Assembly (NCBI GenBank): GCA_019614645.1
Contig: JABWDB010000008.1
Span: 1,860,001-1,924,000, forward strand
Source of the DNA: Stratiolaelaps scimitus
Taxonomy: Eukaryota > Arthropoda > Arachnida > Mesostigmata > Laelapidae
Direction of reading: 5' to 3'
Length of the DNA stretch: 64,000 nt
Under the pieces are notes generated by a model. That model made no database searches. It was not told the DNA's origin and saw nothing but the letters and a program-made list of their open reading frames with translations. This document shows positions 53,413-64,000 of the stretch, piece by piece (the first letter of the stretch is position 1; the number at the start of each line of letters is the position of its first letter). The position numbers and the translations under genes were made by a program.

Positions 53413-54893
53413 ACATCGGCAGCAGCAGCAGCACGTTTCCGACGCCGGTGCCGCCGCGCTGTCTGGCCCGATCGAGAGACGGACGCACGGACCGAACGAC
53501 CGGCGCTGCTGCTGCTGCTGCAATGACGACAGCGGTAGCGGTAGTGGTAGCCACTGCACCCGCAACAGCGGAGCATATACGGAGCACACGAGAAATAGTA
53601 GGGACGCCGCCGCCGCCCGACGACCGCGAGCGCGTGGCACGCGCGCTCTCTCGCTCCTTCACTCACCGCTATGAAACCTAGCGTAGTAGTCGTCGTAGTA
53701 GCAGTAGCGCTGATGGTGATGGTACTGGCATAGTCATAGCCATCCCTAGTGATGTAGTGGAGTGTTGCGTTCACGTTGCTATTGCCAATTTCGTCCTCTA
53801 CCGCTGCTGGGGCTGCTGCCGCCGCCGCCGCCGTCGCCGGTGTGGCATCATCTGCTGACTACGTTACGGCAACACCCGTTTGCATCCGCGTCGTTCGGGC
53901 AGAGTGGTGCTGGTGGTGGTGGTGCTGGTGCTGGTGGTGACGACGAGAGAAGGAGCAATGAAAACGGACGCTTTTTCCTATTTTTTTTTTGAGGACCATT
54001 GGGGCGACCCGGTCGCCCGTTCGTCCGTCCATCCGCCGCTTCGTTGACTCAATAGCCTGTGCCCGTGGCAGGAGAAGAAACTGGTCTAGTGGTGGTCGTC
54101 TGCCGGCCAACGGCAGGGGAGGCATCATCAGCGCGGACAACAACAGCAACAGCAACGACAACAAGAAGAACGACAAGAGTAGTGGCAATGGCGGCGGCGG
54201 CGGCGTCGTCGTCTTGAAAATGGATCATTTGCGCTTTGAGAAGGGACGAGGGTGACGACGACCACGAGAGGAGTTGCATCGGTTTGAACGGCGAAGTTAT
54301 TGTTGCCTGATGCTGTTGAATGCTGCTGGGCATATGGCTGCGAGTGACGGCCTGTATCCGTCCATGTGAGGCGGCCCTGTGAGACTTGAACTGAACAGGG
54401 CGAGCACAGGCAAGAGACTGACAGGCGATGAATACAACGCCACAGAATGGGGAAAAAACACACACACAATGATACGTTGTTGAACAGTGTTACTCAACAT
54501 GGACAACCACAGAAGCAGCAGCAACAGCGGCTGTAACAGAAACATTAATACAAAGTTCTTAGTCTTTCTAGTCTATATATATATATATATATTTGGCTCA
54601 AGACGGCTCTCTAATCATTTCATGTGACTTGATCGGTTGGGTGCCGCCGTCGAAACAGCGTCTGCCTTAGTAACCATATGGCGGCGGTGGCGGTAGCATG
54701 GCTTCGTAAATTGGCTGCAACAGGAATTCATGAAGGAAAGTCAGTGACAATATCATCGTGTTACGATATTGAGATATTCTCGGCCACTGCTTAGTTGCGT
54801 CCACGTGATCACTTCTCCAAGTTAGAACGCACTAGACGTAACGAACGCCCGTTCAACGTAACACGCGAAACAGCATTTACGGTTCACGTAAAT

Positions 54894-55061
54894 ATGGCTG
54901 AATTGGACGACGACTTGTATGAGTTGTCGTACAGGTTGACAAATGCACAATATACATTTTTAGTCAACAAATGGATGCCAAGACAAACAAAATTGAATAA
55001 TTGGAACCATTTTTCAGCAGTTATGCGATTTACACTTCAGTCAAATGTGTTTATATTTTAA
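54894..55061 (+). CDS. Short open frame with protein-like composition, unknown function
   Basis: The frame starts at an ATG and gives 55 residues beginning MAELDDDLYELSYRL and ending in TAA. It is free of simple repeats and has an acidic start and aromatic residues spread through it, unlike nearby frames. The open frame extends a further 33 codons upstream. I recognise no domain. It could be a decayed mobile-element fragment, a non-canonical exon or chance. No convincing splice sites or promoter were seen. Confidence 0.12.
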   Translation: MAELDDDLYELSYRLTNAQYTFLVNKWMPRQTKLNNWNHFSAVMRFTLQSNVFIF

Positions 55062-57388
55062 TGCTTGTCTTAGTATCGAAATTGTAGTTGTCATCGACGA
55101 AGTTCGTACTTTTATATTTAACAGGGTTACGCGTACAGGTTATCGCGTTCGCTCGTCTGGAGTGGCCACCTTCGCAATATATGGGAATGTAACCAATACG
55201 CACGTGTCACCCAGACCATACCGTGGATGCAACACGCGGAACATCATACATACATATGTATATATATATACCACCACCTATCGCTCTAAGTATCGCTTTC
55301 TGCTTAGCCGCCACGTAACCACGTAGCCGCGAGCTGGGCGGCCGTCGACGGAGGAATCGTCCGACGTCGCTCGATGACGATTCTCGAAAGGGTTCGAAAT
55401 ATGGGAGAAGTTCGCTCGTCCAATGGCAGCTATAACACACAGAGGCATGCTGTGATTGTGTCGGGCTGAATCTATAGCCGTAGCAGCTGTCTTGATGCTG
55501 GTGTCGATGACAGCTAGCGATTGGCCTTTGGGCGCTGTCCGTCGCATAGGTGTCTGTCACACTTCGCTTAGTTGCTGCCAAATCGCGGTCGAGATTTAAT
55601 CCACACAAACACAGCCCGAATACGCCAATTATGCCCTCATCAGGTTCGGGCTGCCTCTTCTGTTGCTGCTGCTGCTGCTGCTAGTATTGGGTTACTATTC
55701 TCAAATACTATTGCCCACGCTCGTATGTTGTCAGATGCAACTGAACTTGTTACATGACAATTCTAAACTAATATATCTACTAAATCGGAACTAGATTTAC
55801 TGAACGTTATTACACTAGATCTAACGGATACGTTGTTGGCGTGACTCATCGGGATTGCGTGCCATCTTCCGTGGGACCTTCACCGTTGGTTCATTCCAAC
55901 GTCTGCTGAGGTGGAATTTGTTGCCGCTAATGTTGTTGTTGTGGTCATCGACTGCAGGATCGAAAGTTTACCTGGCCCTTGAACGGCAGATTACAGTTCG
56001 TTCATTTATTATAGCACAGTGTCGTGTGCAACCTACCTGAGCTCACCTAGGCTCTCTCTCTCTCTCTGTCTCTCTGTGGGTGTGTGTTCTGACCGTTCTG
56101 AGGCGCCAAGGAACCTATATATGACCTAACGTAACAAGCCACATCCCAAGCTCAACGGGGTTTAACAGATCAGCGCTATGCTAGTGTAAGCGCTCAGTGG
56201 CTTGGCACAACAGCCGCTCTCGTCGATCGCCAATGAGACAGCAACAACAGAATGGGCAGTATGCGCTGCCGTAGTGCAACGGTAAAACTCGTGAGTTACA
56301 AACAACGCTCACGAGCGACTACTGTTAATATGAGTCGCACTGTAATTGCCCGATGCACCAGAATAGACACTTGGCCGTCATCTCTGTTTGCCGCTGCTGC
56401 TGCTGTAGTCGTAGAAACAGCCGTCGTCGGACGACTCGCTCTGCCTGCACTTGAGTGGGCTGACATTTTTTCTTCGTTTTCATCTGTCGCTACCACCAGC
56501 ACCACCACCGACCACCGCCAGCAGCAGCAGCGCAAGTAGCAAAACTCGTTGGCCTTCTCGGCTGAGCTGACGATCAGCCTTTGCTCTGCTTACGGCTGTT
56601 GTGTGCGCCAGGGACGACGGCCGGGCGACCGCAAGCACTATGCGCGCTCTGACAGACATAGAGCGAGAGAGAGAGAGAGAGAGAGAGGGAGAAAACATAC
56701 AGACAGACACACTGTGGGTGGGTGACACTGTTGCTCCTGACAGTTAAGAAAGGTCTGCCGGCCGGCAGATTGGGGCTGGCTAGCCGTACTATACGATGAC
56801 TACTACCGGTGACCGGCGACAACGGGGTTTCACCACGGGCTTGATGCCCACACACGCACTCACAATGATAAAGAAAGAGAGAGAGATAGACACGGCATGT
56901 CTATTACGTTGTATCTAAAAAATAGATACATACATAGAGTGAATGTCATGGTGGGACATTGTAGCTTGAGGATGCCGCGACCAACCATGACACACAGGCA
57001 CTGAGAGATACACGACAATCGCAACTGTTGTAGTGGCATTGATTTATTGCCGGACTGGTAAATGTCTACAGTATGGTGTTATATATATATATATATATCA
57101 GTCACAAGAACTATACAGTCCTCGATGCAACGAGTAACGACGGCCAACACATCGATGTAATAGCAACGGATGAGGGACACTGTGACCATTTGTATAAACT
57201 ATGTACTATTATTATTATTACTATTATTATTATTAATAATAATAATAATCGTCTGTTACTGAATCCTTATTCTGGCGTTGTGTCGTGTCTAACTCGCTTC
57301 GTCCGGTTCTGATCCGTCCGCTGCCATTATTTAAGCATATGCTGCTGCTGCTCCTGCTATTAACGAGCGATTGTAGTTAGTTGGTTTG

Positions 57389-57823
57389 TCAGTTGATTTC
57401 CATAGCCACCATTGGCATCACCCAGTGGCCATTTGTGTCGAGACTTGAAAATCGTTTATCGCAATAACCTACTCGCAACAGACGGAGCACAGACGAGATG
57501 ATGGCATCTATTTGTTCTTTGCCTTCCACTTGCATTATTGCGATACGATCTTTAGTGGGGTTCTGCATTAAGTTGCCCACAGCATTCATCACCGTGGCTA
57601 TGAATGCATCGCGTGAGTCGACAGATGGCCACATTGACGGATAGAAAGCGCCGCCGTTTTCGCTTGAGACTCTGTTGTTGCCTCCTTCTTCTTCTTCTAG
57701 ATTCTTCTTCTTCCCGCTGCTGCTGCTGCTGCTGCTGTTTACTCTCTGTTGACTAGGGTAGATTTGCAACGGAACAACAACACGGTTAAGCGGTTGCGGG
57801 TAGATTTGAAACGTCTGCCTCAT
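57389..57823 (-). CDS. Candidate 144-residue protein nested in the intron, antisense to MXD; function unknown
   Basis: From the first ATG (complement of 57821-57823) the frame gives 144 residues. It has two QIYP motifs near residues 6 and 20, a poly-Ser run from a CTG/CAG repeat (about residues 29-35), a KKK then EEEE segment, and a C-terminal half without simple repeats containing DAFIATVMNAVGNLMQ and IAIMQVEGKEQIDAI. The C-terminal alternation of hydrophobic and polar residues looks helical. It faintly recalls BESS-like dimerisation segments, but I cannot claim membership. The open frame continues upstream through a GTG repeat. No clear promoter, splice site or polyA signal was seen, so chance remains quite possible. 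Confidence 0.25.
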   Translation of the reverse strand: MRQTFQIYPQPLNRVVVPLQIYPSQQRVNSSSSSSSGKKKNLEEEEGGNNRVSSENGGAFYPSMWPSVDSRDAFIATVMNAVGNLMQNPTKDRIAIMQVEGKEQIDAIISSVLRLLRVGYCDKRFSSLDTNGHWVMPMVAMEIN

Positions 57824-57945
57824 CGTAAATGCCGCTACCACCACCACCACCCACCACTACTATAATGTACCTATCGAGACAAAAAGGACAATGCGGGCAA
57901 CGCATGCGGCGAATCGTGGCAGAGTAACGAGAGAGAGATGGACTT

Positions 57946-57976
<31 letters not shown>

Positions 57977-58729
57977 TGTAGTTAATTTTGCGTTACGCTT
58001 TGTACTCCAGCTAACATCCTTTGTCCTGTCTAACGAGATCAAAGTGGCCAATGTCAACGAGACAAACTTAGCAGAGACCCAGAACAGAAGACCTCGACTG
58101 CTCGGTGGGGATATGGTCATGTTGCAGAGACCGACTCCGACGGCGCACGTTTCTTTTGCATTTACTGAATGCCCGCTTACGCCGACATATAAAATATATA
58201 TAAGTCACGCAAGTTCATAGACAGGCATATATACATGTTCGACGATCTCAGCCATATCATGAGGCCCACGGAAGCATATAAGTATATATATATATATAAT
58301 TTTTTTTCATTATATTTTTATCTATCGATAGCCTTTATCCGTATTTCACGCTACGGTCCAACGGCAAATTCAATATGACATTTGCTTAATGTGCTCTCTA
58401 CCAGATCCCGCTGGCTGCCACCATCGTAATCATTTTCCTACCACGCACTGGTAGAAAACACCTAATAATATTCATGAGTTTCAAAGGATGCGCTTGAAGG
58501 GCTGAGAAACTTCTAGGTAACACCGCTAGTCTCTTCCCCTCTCTCTCGCCTCTAAAGTCTTCTTTTTCTTCGTCACCGCAATAGCATTGACCACCTCAGT
58601 AGACGAAGAGCTAACCGAAGGAGGAATGACGCCAAAGCTATCGACAGCTCCGTTCTACGCCGTCTACTGATCGTCTCTCGCTCGATGATCTGTCCACGCC
58701 TGGAGCGCCAGAAAATCGCACAGAAACAG

Positions 58730-58757
58730 CGGCAGCAGCAGCAGCAGCAGCAGCAGT
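58730..58757. repeat. (CAG)n triplet array
   Basis: About nine CAG/GCA units, the first adjoining a CGG unit. Confidence 0.9.
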
Positions 58758-60583
58758 AGTACGTCATTGGTTGACCGCATGCAAACATTGTGATGATTGC
58801 CGCCTCCGGACCCCGGCTGGCCGCAGTTTATGGGATCGCGCCACCGTCTCGGCTCCACATTATTGCGAAAGCAGGCAACACCAACAGGCAACAACCGTCT
58901 AGCAAGGAAGGAGTGGTGCGTGACTCTGTTGTAGCAGTTCGGCATTTGGCGCCATTTGCTGCCAGTCGACAGTTCGAGTGACTACTGCTCATTCTCTGAC
59001 ATCGTTCGCTGAGCTGGATGGTCCGGCCGTCGATCGCGGCGGGTCGCACTGAGCCCGGTGAAGCAGTGCCGGCAGCAGCAGCAGCACTGCAGCTGCTGCT
59101 GCTGCTGTGCTCGAGCTAGGCAGTTGCGCAAGCTCGCTCGACGTATACTGGCATATGATATTGCTATATCAGTGATGCACAGTGAACGAGTGAAACACGT
59201 TAATCGTGTGATTATCAGCGAGAGTCAGGAAAATACACCGAGAGAAAGAGAGAGAGAGAGAAGGGGGAGTTTATCATGAGACAACGCCAACTCGGGCAGA
59301 GTACCATTCGAACTTGTGCTAAATGTCCTAATATCGGATAATGGGATTTGAATTTTTGATTAACTAGGCAAGATTTAGTCTGGCTTCCCTACGACCGAAA
59401 AGGGTTTGTCGAGTCTGCATGAATTACTTCTGCCACAATGTGATACCCTTGAACGTTTGCGAATCGATCGGTGATTCCGTCATTATCACTATAGTTCATA
59501 TAACTAGTCACTAGTGAAAAAGGTGAGGAGGATAAAAATGAGCAAAATCCAAAAAGGGAAAAAAAAAAAAAATATATACATATATATATGTATGAGTAAC
59601 GAATTAGCTCTGTGCAAAAACAATGAACAATGGGCCTCTAGTAGAAACAGACTCGCCTCCTAAAGCTTCACAAAAGCTAGCGCCCATTTTACTCCGTGGC
59701 GCTGATATTATCCTGTCCGCATTCTTTCCCGGAGTCCGAATGTTCAAGTGCTTGAGTGAGGCGGACTATGTTCTTCCACGCAGATGGATTGCACAATTCG
59801 TTAGCTCTACCTGAACAACAACAACAACAACACCAAAAAGAATATATATATATTGTTACATTTCGTGATGAAAGAGTTTTCCACGCGTAGAGCAAGCAGT
59901 GTTGTTTATGATGCGCTGGCTGCCACACCGGACCACTGGCATCCATCGGCATGAATCGTGGCTGCCCGCCGTTGATGATCGAGTTCCATTATTATTACTA
60001 CTATAAGAATCAGACCGTTGAGCCGGATGGGGCAGCTCAGTCGGCGATTCACACAACAACAACGACAACAGCAACATCAACAGCGGCAGCAACAACAACG
60101 AGAACGGTTGGTTACTCGCTGGCTCAGTCAGACTTGCACAGACAGATTCAGCCTGTCTAAGTCACCCCCTCTGTGAGTCCAGTCCAGTCGTAAGTAATTT
60201 ACCGATCGCTCCAGCGCTGCGCGCCACCGGCGCAGCTATCGCCGTCGCAACAAAATCTCCATGGGAGATTCTGCCAGCTTTTTCTTTTCTTTCTTCACAC
60301 GCGAGCTCATAGATAGACGGCAGCGATGAGGCGAATTGGAGAAGATAGCGAACGAACGGACGAACGACGCAACTGAGCGCCGCAGCAGCAGCAACAGCGG
60401 CAACAATAACACTAAATGACGACGGTGCTAAGAGTCGGTAAGTGAGCGAATTCGCGAGAGAGCGAGAATGATCTGAGAACAGCTGAGGAGCAGTTACTGA
60501 GGTACGGTTGTGGTTTGAGAAGAACTCGCAACGCGCGGCACCTCAGCGCGTAATGGTGCGGTTGGAAACTTTGGAAAAATGGA

Positions 60584-60608
60584 GGGGTGGCGGGCGGGGG
60601 GGGGGGGG
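60584..60608 (+). repeat. G-run cluster with G-quadruplex potential
   Basis: G4, GG, G3 and then G13 separated by one or two bases. Confidence 0.9.
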
Positions 60609-61127
60609 CTTTCCAGCAGTAGAACGAATGGATGCAACAAGCCAGTGCAGCCGACGCCGTCTCACTGGCCGAGCGAATCATCGGAACAAATGAGTCGAAT
60701 CTGGCATCACAACGATACTCAGATAGATGCCCAGTGCGATGCCCAGTGACAAAATCGACGCGTCTACGATCGTCTAGTCGTACGTTGTACGATCGTTTCG
60801 GTCACTGGTTGGGCCCTGTCATCATGTGGATCGCGCGTTGGCACCCGTTGAACCGCGCTCGATAATAAACACTGAGGAAAAACGCGGCAATTTTCATCCA
60901 ACATACGTGCCCTATGTATAATGGCCCTATAAAATGCTGTGGTTTGCTACCCTCAGTACGGTGGCGGTGCGGCTGCGTCCGGGTGCCTGACCCGCCTCTG
61001 GGTCGACCGTTCGCCGCGATCTCATTAGCCTTAGGTTGGGAGTGGAGCCGAAGAGGCAGGTTGCCTGTGCAACAATTTTTGTACTGCGCGCCCCATTGCG
61101 TTGCGAGGTCGGCGACCGAAGTCGGAC

Positions 61128-61144
61128 GGGGGGCGGGGGGGGGG
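61128..61144 (+). repeat. G6-C-G10 run
   Basis: Two long guanine runs separated by one C, about 500 bp from the previous G cluster. Confidence 0.9.
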
Positions 61145-62287
61145 CGCACACGCTTCGGCTGCAACTAACTGCAAAAGTGGGACGGAATGAGCGCTCGTGG
61201 CGTCCGCCCTCCTGCTCTGCGTTGGACCCTCGACGAGCGGCCGAGATCAGAAGTCGACTCCCTCGATTGATTGTGTTCAGGAGTACTCCACTGCCGTTAT
61301 CACTGGCCGCCGGAGCCGGCTCACCGCCCGGACGCTGCGGGGCTGGCTGCTATCGCTATAATCAACATGGCCGCTATATGGGAAGGTGGCTTTCGGCTCA
61401 AGGGTCGCCTATCTCAGACGATCTCTCTCGCCCATCAGACATTTCTCCGCACTTGACCGAGAGCGAGTTTAGATCTGAAGTCAGCAGTCCAATGGTAGCG
61501 AAGCCCCAGTTCACCTTCCCTCTACGCCAAAGATCCAAACTTAGATAGGTGGAGTTATTCCATAACTGTGAAACAAGTCATCCGGACCCGCCGGGTTTTG
61601 CTCCCTAGAACCCGTACTGTGACTCTTACCTTGATAGTACTGTTGATGCTCTCATCTAACGATCGAACCAAAATGCACAGACGCGACGCCAGTTACGTAC
61701 AGCCACATCCACAAGTTCCAGCGGTGATTGCGAGCAATCTGCATGGAAGCAAGTTAAGCTAAGGCGAAGGCAGGCACGAGAGCAGGGAAGATACAACACC
61801 AAGACTAATTAAGCCTGTCTGAACTAATGAAGAAATCGAGGAGAAAAGCTATGAGCTGCTGCTTTTCTGCTCCGACCGCAGCGATGCGGCATTCTCTTGG
61901 CATTCGTCCGATGTAACACGGCTGCAGGAATATTTATTGATCTTCTTTTCATTATCATACGGTGATGTTTCCTAGCCATTGCCATTTGGGTCAATCGAAA
62001 CTAAAAGGAGCTCGTCGCTCGCCAGAGCCAGCTTTGGTTTGAGTTGGGGCTAGATATTCGATAGGTTCGTCGTTGCCTGCGATCAAAGGGTTTGTATCCA
62101 TAATCGCCCTTAGCGGCCTCTGTCTTAACGCCGCTACCTTTACGTTAACAACCTCTAATACGTTTATTCTACATTGTCGGTAGTACCACCCAGCTCTCAT
62201 ATATACAGAAACACGTGTGTGTGTGTGTGTGAGAGAGACAGAGCTCGCTTGTCGTTCTCGTAGGATGTTTGTGGCCAACCCGGTCGG

Positions 62288-62333
62288 ATAGCAGCAACAA
62301 CATCCCAAAAAAATAGCAGCAACAACATCCCAA
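62288..62333 (+). repeat. 21-bp near-tandem duplication, 25-bp period
   Basis: ATAGCAGCAACAACATCCCA plus one A occurs at 62288-62308 and 62313-62333, separated by four A residues. The copies are identical, suggesting a recent slippage duplication. Confidence 0.9.
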
Positions 62334-62512
62334 GTTACGATATATCATAGAATGTACATATGTGTGTACGCTAAAGCAGTCGAGAGGCTGGATAGATTTA
62401 TCGGAGAGCCGATTATTCGACCGGAATTGATCGATATTCGTCGTGTTGATGTCCGTATGTCACAAGTGCTTTCACGAGCCCTGCTAATCGCCCACGCGAT
62501 CACTAGGGCCGT

Positions 62513-62517
62513 GTGTA

Positions 62518-62586
<69 letters not shown>
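62513..62586. repeat. (TA)n(GT)n compound microsatellite
   Basis: TA repeat with one C interruption, flanked on both sides by GTGTGT. Confidence 0.95.
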
Positions 62587-63909
62587 CGGTGCATAGGGGT
62601 CTGTCATATGCGCTCCGACACATTGTTACCGAATGTGGCATTTTTGCTACGCATTCTTGACGTTTATACGGTCATTTTATGCGACAACTTCAACAACGAC
62701 GACAGGAACACGAACACTGCCGACAGACAACGCCGATCACGTCGATCTATATACCCTATAGAATTATAGGGCCCGAGCATACAGGGTCATACATAATACT
62801 CTTACTTGGCTAGCCAGCCTCGAATGGGCTCGGTTGAACGAGGAGCGCTCACGGCTGCGACAGTGCTTATACTTTTGCCTATACTTTATGGGCCTCTGCG
62901 GCTGCTTTTAGAGCCGCCGCTGGGGCAGAGAGCTGGCTTTTGGCTGTTCGGTTGTGGCCATGATGCTAGTGCTGCTGATGACGATATCTGGTGGTGGTGG
63001 TGGCATTGGAGAAAGCATAGAGCTGCTACAGCAGGTTCGAGATAGATGCAGGGTTAGAAAACATGGTGGTCGATCTTCTATGGACTTCCACGGTTGGTAG
63101 GTCCCATGGCCTGACGGCGGACAAACAGCCAGGTCGACAGATCGTTCCCTGCCGCTCTGGTGGCGGTGGCTGCGCGAACGACTCTCGGCTTAGACTCGCC
63201 CTGCTCATACCTGGACACACTTGGCAACAGCCAGCGATTACCACCCAGCTGCAGACCATCCTGCCCGAAGTCTACGTCTACTACCACTACTACTGCCTGA
63301 AAAGACAGCAACAGCACGAACGGCTGCTGGGTTCTAGGGGGAGGAAAAAATAAGCGATAATTGCTCGACGAGAAGACACCGGGGCACCACTGTAGTCGTC
63401 GCCGGGATGGCAAGCAAAACCACATACGCACACTCACGCAGACATATATATATATATATATGGCCGCGGCCATAGAGAGATACAAGAAGAACAGCACAGG
63501 AACAACGATGGTAAGAGAGACTAGGTGATCACACCGCAATGTAGCCACATAGCTATGGTGGCGATGAAGACGGCTGGTGGCTCAAAATGCAACTGATGTG
63601 TCGTCATGACACGACAGTGTCGTGGATGTCGAAGAGAGAGAGAGGTGGAGAGTTAGAAAGGGAGAAATTTTGTGGCCAAGGTAAAAAGGGAGGGGGGGGG
63701 CATTCAACGGGAGACGAAGAGTTGATTGATTTGTCGATTTATCGCCGGTCACTCAGCGAGAACGCTGTACATAACAGACACCACAGGCTGAATATACCAG
63801 CGGAACAAGTCGAATTGGAAATCACCGAGAAAAACAAAAACAATTCTCTATTCAATGTGTGTGGGATCGCTGGAGTTAGGCCGCGAAGTTTTTTGCGTGT
63901 CGTATTGTC

Positions 63910-63922
63910 CACCGAAGCTAAT

Positions 63923-63960
<38 letters not shown>

Positions 63961-63980
63961 ACGCTGTGTTTCAGGTAAGC
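63910..63980 (+). promoter_or_regulatory. Candidate recursive-splice (ratchet) site, AG|GT at 63974/63975
   Basis: A CTAAT branch-like motif (63918-63922) is followed by a 32-nt (CT)n tract (63926-63957), then TGTGTTTCAG ending at 63974, directly abutting GTAAGC. This is the layout of zero-nucleotide exons in long introns: a full acceptor joined to a full donor. Joining the microexon here would regenerate CAG|GTAAGC, identical to the original donor. Used as an ordinary exon start in phase 2 it would read Arg-stop at once, which argues against a normal coding exon. It sits about 45.5 kb downstream of the microexon. Confidence 0.5.
63926..63957 (+). repeat. (CT)n microsatellite acting as a pyrimidine tract
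   Basis: Sixteen CT units immediately upstream of the AG|GT site at 63974/63975. Confidence 0.95.
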
Positions 63981-64000
63981 AATTTGGAAGGGGCCGATCT

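Larger units (their letters stand above)
50641..54700 (+). other. GC-rich triplet block with purine/pyrimidine tracts
   Basis: This region has a 52-nt pure purine tract (50831-50882) facing a 44-nt pyrimidine tract (50950-50993), (CCG)n at 51512-51554 and 53207-53233, (CT)n at 52247-52274, and CAGC/AGCT arrays at 53331-53412. Overlapping open frames here translate to polyalanine, polyserine, poly-His or Pro-Ser repeats and are not accepted as genes. Confidence 0.6.
54701..63909 (+). other. Distal intronic stretch with two low-confidence short frames
   Basis: This holds (TA)n tracts at about 57079-57098, 57948-57976, 58264-58279 and 62513-62586, (GA)n near 56664-56687, G-runs at 60584-60608 and 61128-61144, a 21-bp near-tandem duplication at 62288-62333, and two short frames listed separately (54894-55061 plus, 57389-57823 minus). 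The expected downstream MXD exons were not recognised. Confidence 0.55.

Overview
This window looks like a piece of a large, repeat-rich animal nuclear genome, most likely an invertebrate. The direct evidence is two spliced coding exons with GT-AG borders, no bacterial-style gene packing, and dozens of perfect di- and trinucleotide microsatellites of the types (TA)n, (GA/CT)n, (CAG/CTG)n, (GCC)n, (TTG)n and (ATT)n. I cannot name the species. An arthropod, possibly a chelicerate, would fit, but that is a guess.

Only about 451 nt look confidently coding, all on the + strand and from one gene. Exon A (6592-7012) begins with EHGYA, the motif that follows the Sin3-interaction helix in MXD (Mad/Mxi1) repressors. 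It ends in a basic stretch, RRARAKKPLGN, plus the first two bases of an Arg codon. Exon B (18481-18510) is a 30-nt microexon. Joined in phase, the two read NRSTHNELEKNR, the E-box-contacting basic region of an MXD/MXI1-type bHLH-leucine-zipper repressor, a partner of MAX. The first exon (Sin3-interaction domain) and the exons for the rest of the bHLH-zipper were not found, so they probably lie outside the window.

Layout: 1-6591 is upstream intron. 6592-7012 is exon A. 7013-18480 is an 11.5-kb intron. 18481-18510 is the microexon. 18511-64000 is the start of an intron of at least 45 kb. The introns hold microsatellites, a degenerate tRNA-Asp-like sequence (13092-13164, minus), a perfect 56-bp palindrome (49945-50000), GC-rich triplet-repeat blocks (about 33.2-37.5 kb and 50.6-54.3 kb), and a strong AG|GT juxtaposition at 63974/63975 that resembles a recursive-splicing ratchet point.

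Most open frames of 60-350 codons in this window are read through microsatellites or GC-rich DNA and are not supported as genes. Two short frames (57389-57823 minus, 54894-55061 plus) have more protein-like composition and are listed at low confidence. No transposase, reverse transcriptase, rRNA, intact tRNA or CRISPR array was recognised.
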